Assembly (NCBI GenBank): GCA_928212115.1
Contig: CAKMRJ010000001.1
Location: forward strand, 176,234,993-176,298,992
From: Lactuca virosa
Taxonomy: Eukaryota > Streptophyta > Magnoliopsida > Asterales > Asteraceae
Direction: 5' to 3'
Length of the DNA stretch: 64,000 bases
Of this stretch, positions 59,583 to 64,000 are shown in pieces (position 1 is the stretch's first letter; each line of letters begins with the position of its first letter). The position numbers and the translations under genes were made by a program. The notes under the pieces are model-generated. The model had not been told where the DNA came from. It searched no databases and was given only the letters and a program-made list of their open reading frames with translations.

Positions 59583-59615
59583 GTTTTGTGACTGGGATGC
59601 CGAGGATCACAAAAC
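59583..59615 (-). repeat. Fold-back h4, constant loop CGGCATCCC
   Basis: Arms gttttgtgac and atcacaaaac (10 bases, one G-U on the minus strand) enclose tgggatgccgagg. Confidence 0.75.
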
Positions 59616-59650
59616 AAGGTGTGAATAACCATGCAAATATACTTGGTACC

Positions 59651-59722
59651 CTTAATATTTACCCCTTAATCAGTGTGCCGGTTAACCACACACGCTCCAC
59701 CGATACTATGATAAATATTAAG
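59651..59722 (-). repeat. Fold-back g2, constant loop with CCGGCA
   Basis: Outer arms cttaatattta/taaatattaag (11 bases, perfect) and inner arms atcagtg/caccgat (one G-U on the minus strand) enclose tgccggttaaccacacacgc. Confidence 0.85.
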
Positions 59723-59728
59723 TTACCC

Positions 59729-59800
59729 TTTGCCTACCTTGTTAAGTCCAGGTTAGTGTGCCGGTTAACCACACACGCTCCACTAACGACTTAAGCAAAG
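59729..59800 (-). repeat. Fold-back g3, constant loop with CCGGCA
   Basis: Nested arms ctttgc/gcaaag, ttaagtc/gacttaa and gttagtg/cactaac, all perfect, enclose the g-type loop. Confidence 0.85.
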
Positions 59801-60280
59801 TGCAAAGTGTAATTTCATGGGTTAGCACCAAATTCACATTTTCCTAAGTAACTAAGATTGGGTATTAATAAGAGTTTAGTTACTTAGTATTTATCATTAA
59901 TACTTTTAATGAAAGGAGAATTATAGTCCTTGTCCTACCCGTTCGGCTAACGACCCTCCACCAGTCAAGGAAGCGGTGGGTGAGAGTGGACACCCATTAA
60001 ACTGCCATTTTATAGGCAGTAACCTTATACCCCCTTATAGACCGACTTCGTGAATGAGGCCTACTAACGGTAAGACTGACTTTACTCTTATACATATATG
60101 TAAATATTATTAACTTATAATATTATAAAGTATAAGGGTTGAATTTTAACTTTTAAAATTCTAAGGGCTAACTTGGAATTAAAGTATTCATAAGTGAAAA
60201 CTTTTCAAATTCCAAAACTTGAGGGCATGTTTTGAAACTATTCAAAACTAATTAATTCCATAACTTATGAGTTTAAAGTA
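59801..60280 (-). other. Leader region of element K, primer site lost
   Basis: No ORF and no tRNA primer site is seen next to the 5' LTR. Small hairpins tgggtgagagtggacaccca (59968-59987) and actgcc...aggcagt (60001-60019) occur. Confidence 0.6.
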
Positions 60281-61015
60281 GTTGAGCATTCTAACACTCC
60301 TAAGTGTACATGCAACCCTAAATACCTTGGATCTATGTTTTCTCTATTATACATATAATTATGAACATCCAATGTTATCCTAATCTAGCATACAAAATAA
60401 TAAATAAACAAGATAGAATACATACCTCTTGATGTAGAATGTCTTCATGAAGTTGAGTGCCTAGTGCCCCAAGTGTGACACCTCAAATGGTTCACACAAC
60501 ACCAAATACACTGGAATAACTTGAGAGAAACTTGAACACTCCTTGAAATCATCTAGCCTCACACTCAACATTAGTGCACGATTACTTGAGCCATGGGATT
60601 TCTTTTATATGGGGCTATTAGGGTTACACCATGTAACTCATAACTTACCCATTCCTTATGCTCCATGGATTTTAACCTCCATGGAGTATCCCGGGTCACC
60701 CCATGGACTTAGTCCAACATAAGGAATCTTGGATCACAAGCCCACATATATAAGATTGAATGATTTACACAATGAACCCATATATTTAATTAGTCTCCTT
60801 TTGATCACTTAATTACTTCCAAATTAATTCTTGATCAATACTAATTAAATAACCTTATTAATATATTAGAACTTATAATATATTAACCAACCTTAAGTGT
60901 TATTTCTCTCATTATAGTCTATCCAAATGCATGATGCCATGCAACCCAAATGAACCATGTCGGGTCGGGTCAAGTCTTACCAATTATAGTTATGGACTTA
61001 GACATTAATCCAACA
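60281..61015 (-). repeat. 5' LTR of element K
   Basis: Colinear with 54230-54982, with many one-base indels. The inner end is damaged: gttgagcattc in place of tgttgggttatgagcattc. The outer end AATCCAACA and the agggt duplication are intact. Confidence 0.88.
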
Positions 61016-61020
61016 AGGGT

Positions 61021-61487
61021 ATCGATTCTTAATGGTAAGTTTATTCAGGTCGAGGTAGTCTATGCACATACACAATGATCCATCCTTTCTTAACGAACAA
61101 AACCGGTGCTCCCCAGGGTGAGAAGCTTGGTCTTACGAAATCTTTGCTAAGGAGTTCGTTAAGCTGGCTGGATAATTCCTGCATTTCTGAAGGTGCAAGA
61201 CGATAAGGAGATTTGGCTACAGGGGTAGCCCCTGGAATTAAGTCGATTCGGAATTCGACTTGTCGTTCGGGAGGCACTCCTGGAAGATCATCGGCAAATA
61301 TGTCGAGAAAGTTACAGACTTCAGGAATTTTTGTGATATCTTTCACTTCTTGCTTTTTGTCTACCACGTGAGCTAAGAAAGCACAGTACTCTTTGCAAAG
61401 GTACTTTTGTGCCTTGATGCAAGAAATGATATGGAGGTTCGTTCCGAGTTTATCGGCATAAATAACAAGAGTATCATTAGTCAGCAC
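61021..61487 (-). pseudogene. pol: RT N-terminal part of gypsy element I
   Basis: Minus strand: FADDLPGVPPERQVEFRIDL, ATPVAKSPYRLAPSEMQEL and SPWGAPVLFVKK are the classic start of the Ty3/gypsy RT. A frameshift follows, then DLNKLTIKNRYP up to the element K insertion; the coding sequence resumes at 54224. Confidence 0.9.
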
Positions 61488-61900
61488 GGTTTGGACACAA
61501 CCAATCCATGCCTATTATAACGTCGAAACTCTTGATAGAGACCGACATAAGGTCAATTGGGAACGAAAAGTTATTCAAGGTAAGAGTATCCTATGTATTT
61601 CATTGGTGGATTCGGATTTCCCGTTAGCCATTTCGACTATGAATGTTTCTTTTAATGGTTGAGAATTTTGATTTAGCAAGTGTTTGAAATTATGGATCAC
61701 AAAGCTCTTCTCAGCACCACATTCAAATAGAATGCATGCATAAGTGTTGTTGAGAAGGAACGTACCCGTGACTACAGCTGGGTTTGCCACTGCTTCTTCA
61801 TGACCCAGTGCTAAAATTCTCCCAACTCCACCGGCATTTCCAGCTTTAGGGCAATCTTTCTTGAAATGCCCCACTTCACCACAATTATAACATGTTTGAC
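61488..61900 (-). pseudogene. pol: Nucleocapsid end and protease of element I
   Basis: A zinc knuckle CYNCGEVGHFKKDC (about 61853-61894) is followed by YACILFECGAEKSFVI, where the protease signature should read D-S/T-G. Here it is E-C-G, so the catalytic Asp is lost. The C-terminal half of the protease (61488-61574) is degenerate. Confidence 0.8.
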
Positions 61901-62978
61901 CTACTCCAGCAGCAGGTACTTGGTTAAGTGGTTAAGGTGGTGCTCTACAGAATCAGGCAGTATGCCCTTTTCTGTTGCAGTTACGACACTGCATTTCTCT
62001 GCAATTTCCATTATGGTGAAAATTGCACTTGTTGCACTTCGGGAGATTACCCGCATAAGGCTTAGCTGGTACTGGGTTAACAGGAACATCAGCGGGTTCA
62101 GTAGCAGCGTTGACTGTAGTCAGCTGTTGTTTCTTTGAGGAATCTTGTGAAAACTTGCCCTTCCTGTTGTTCTGACCCTTCATGTTGTTGTTGTTGTTTC
62201 TCTTTGGTTGTTCTGGCATAGCAACCACTGAGTGTTGATGGACTCCATGGTCTATGAGAGATTGTGCCAGCTCTTTAGCACTGTCAAAAGTAACAGGCCT
62301 TGAAGCTAAAACACTAGATTGAATTTGGGGCGACAGTCCCCAAATATATCTCTCAATCTTTTTGCTCTCTAGAGCAACCATATCCGAGCAAAGAATTGCC
62401 AGATCACAAAATCTACTAGTATAGGTTGATATATCAGAACCAACCATTGAGAGACCCCAGAGCTCCTCCTCAAGTTTCTGAACTTCTCCTTGCGGGCAGT
62501 ATTCCCGCATAAGCATGGCTTTGAAGTTCTCCTATCTTATTGAATTAGCCACCACTCGGGTAAGTGACTTAACATGGCCATTCCACCATGTTAAAGCTCT
62601 TTCTGAAAAGGTACAAGCAGCGAACTTGACCTTGCTGCCTACAGGACAGGAGAAAATTTCAAAAATTGCTTCTGTCTTTTCTATCCATTGCCTTAATGCC
62701 ATAACTCCACCAGTTCCATTAAAGGTCCTGGGTTTGGCATTGGAAAAATCCTTATAAGTGCACTCTCGCGAGTGCCCATGACCCTCGCCATGGTTAGAAG
62801 GATTTGCACGAGCTCCTGAACCACTAGCTCCAGAAGTATTACTATGAGACATGGCAGCAACTACAGCCGCCGTGACCGCCGCTTGGAACATAGTGGGGTC
62901 AAACTGAGGAGGTGGTGGTGGAGGTGGCACCGACGGTTCATTTACATTATGACGTCTTGGATTTCTACGAGGAGGCAT
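61901..62978 (-). pseudogene. gag: gag of gypsy element I
   Basis: Start MPPRRNPRRHNVNEPSVPPP at 62978, followed by a Pro run. The capsid has CTYKDFSNAKPRTFNGTGG, WIEKTEAIFEI and FSERALTWWNGHV. One TAG (near 62518) stands where a Trp codon is usual before ENFKAMLMREYCPQGE. Then come IERYIWGLSPQIQSSVLA and knuckles CNKCNFHHNGNC and CRNCNRKGHTA. It is close to the gag of element G in all blocks. Coding quality is high apart from the stop. Confidence 0.9.
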
Positions 62979-63430
62979 CTTTTTCTATAAAGTTAAAAGA
63001 TATAAAGATGATAAGATATCAAGAGTGAATATGAATTATGATATCTTTGAACTAAAACATATAGTTCGATATGAATCTTGGAATGAATTGGAAAATAGAA
63101 GTCTATGACAAGTACAAGTTGTAACTGAATAATATGAAAGTGAATGGTTATTTTTCAATTACTAAGAAAATGCATGTCGATTACATTGGCATATTGAATA
63201 CATAAGTCTGGAAAACTTGACCCTAGACAGGTCTACAATACACCAAATCTTGAGAAAAATATCGACATCATACATACCTATCGAAAATAAAATTTTCGTG
63301 GTCTTACTGAAAAACCTGAAAAATAACACTAAAACCTATCCATAGACATAACTATAACCAAAGAGTGAAATAGGAAACGAGTAGAGTATTCCTAATGGCG
63401 ACGGGTATCATGGATGAAACCTCATCTCAG
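62979..63430 (-). other. Intergenic leader between the upstream ORF and gag of element I
   Basis: About 450 AT-rich bases with no supported ORF. The minus-strand sequence just before the gag ATG is AT-rich. Confidence 0.6.
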
Positions 63431-64000
63431 CTATTGATGCTCCATAGCAAGCAGATGCCTTTCATACACTGTCAGGCGTGCTCGAAGTTCTATGACTTCA
63501 GCTCGAGTTTCAGCTAATGCTTGCAATAGAGATTCATTGTCCCTTGTATCTCTTTCACGAGCATATTCAAGAGGATAATATTATTGTATTTAATCCTCAC
63601 ATTTGGCATCAACTTCTCTGATTCGGTTGATGGCTTTCTTACCCTGAATAATTCATTTCGAGCAACTCTGCTGACTATAATCGGTAGGACTCTGTCTGCT
63701 GAACCTCCTTTGCTTAAATTGTAGAAGCTTCTGTCTCCGTTGTAAGGCATTGGTTGATCCTGCTCTTGACTCCATGTTTCCAAGCTTTCTACCCATAGAG
63801 GCGTCGGACTTGGAAAACTGGGACGAGGGTTAGGATTTGAGCAATGGTGGTGGATTAAAGGCTTCTGATTCGGAATCATTGTCTTCAGGAAAATTTTCTG
63901 CAAAATAATCATCTAAGGGAATTTCATGATTTTCTTCTGGCTCTGCATCTTGTTCTTGATTAGGGAAATAAGGGTCTCCGGGTATGTGAAATCCAGCCAT
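63431..64000 (-). pseudogene. Extra ORF upstream of gag in element I, broken
   Basis: One minus-strand frame of 190 codons can be read from ATG at 64000 to TAG at 63431, with four internal stops. It starts MAGFHIPGDPYFPNQEQD, is acidic (DDYFAENFPEDNDSESEAF), then basic (RRQKLLQFKQRRFSRQ), and ends in a heptad-like coiled coil (LLQALAETRAEVIELRARL). The consistent composition along one frame supports a former gene. I do not recognise a family. The ATG is exactly at the window edge, so the true start may lie further right. Confidence 0.6.

Larger units (their letters stand above)
54230..61015 (-). mobile_element. Large non-coding copia derivative K, 6,786 bases
   Basis: LTRs of the D family at both ends and agggt duplications (54225-54229, 61016-61020) show a single insertion into the RT gene of element I. 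The polypurine tract (AAGTGGGAGAC, minus) is at 54983-54993. The 5.3 kb interior holds a decayed gag but no recognisable protease, integrase or RT, so it is a LARD-like derivative. It is rich in inverted repeats. Confidence 0.9.

Noticed and set aside
63514..63912. 132-codon minus-strand ORF
   Set aside because: Another frame over the same stretch (63431-64000) gives a coherent acidic-basic-coiled-coil protein despite stops.

Overview
This window is plant genomic DNA made almost entirely of LTR retrotransposons. The evidence is gag-pol of the Ty1/copia and Ty3/gypsy types, LTRs ending TG...CA, primer sites complementary to initiator tRNA-Met (TGGTATCA...), 5-bp target-site duplications, a hAT-type MITE and a long TA microsatellite. 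The gypsy gags and long-LTR families resemble those I associate with Asteraceae such as lettuce; that placement is from memory and was not tested. I see no intact host gene, no rRNA or tRNA gene and no CRISPR array.

Layout (letters are mine). D (1-774) is the end of a minus-strand copia element. It sits inside A (775-8657), a minus-strand copia element of SIRE/Maximus type. A and B (9576-22552, plus, complete, TSD attat) both interrupt the third ORF of C, another SIRE-type element seen at 8658-9575 and 22558-24932. C itself interrupts the integrase of E, a plus-strand gypsy element (24933 to about 27690). F is a minus-strand gypsy element (about 27700-42359) whose pol tail is split by G (28952-35393, TSD ccatt), an element that kept gag but no pol. 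H (42360-44703) is a gypsy LTR remnant carrying the MITE. J (44704-47216) is a rearranged copia remnant. The stretch 47217-48747 is unassigned. I (48748 to the right edge) is a minus-strand gypsy element whose reverse transcriptase is split by K (54230-61015, TSD agggt), a large copia derivative that is almost non-coding.

How the parts work: in autonomous copies gag forms the particle, protease matures it, reverse transcriptase/RNase H copies the RNA from the tRNA primer site to the polypurine tract, and integrase inserts the copy. Every copy here is damaged by stops, frameshifts or deletions, so any movement would need proteins supplied from elsewhere. A and B have an extra third ORF (env-like in position) after pol, and both carry a TATA motif just in front of it.

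The signals that stand out are: (1) fold-backs in K with constant loops and locus-specific, compensating arms; (2) a conserved spacer and possible internal promoter before ORF3; (3) a conserved C-terminal domain in two very different ORF3 proteins; (4) consensus splice donors downstream of the TATA box in several gypsy LTRs, and palindrome clusters beside those TATA boxes; (5) a broken coiled-coil ORF upstream of gag in I.
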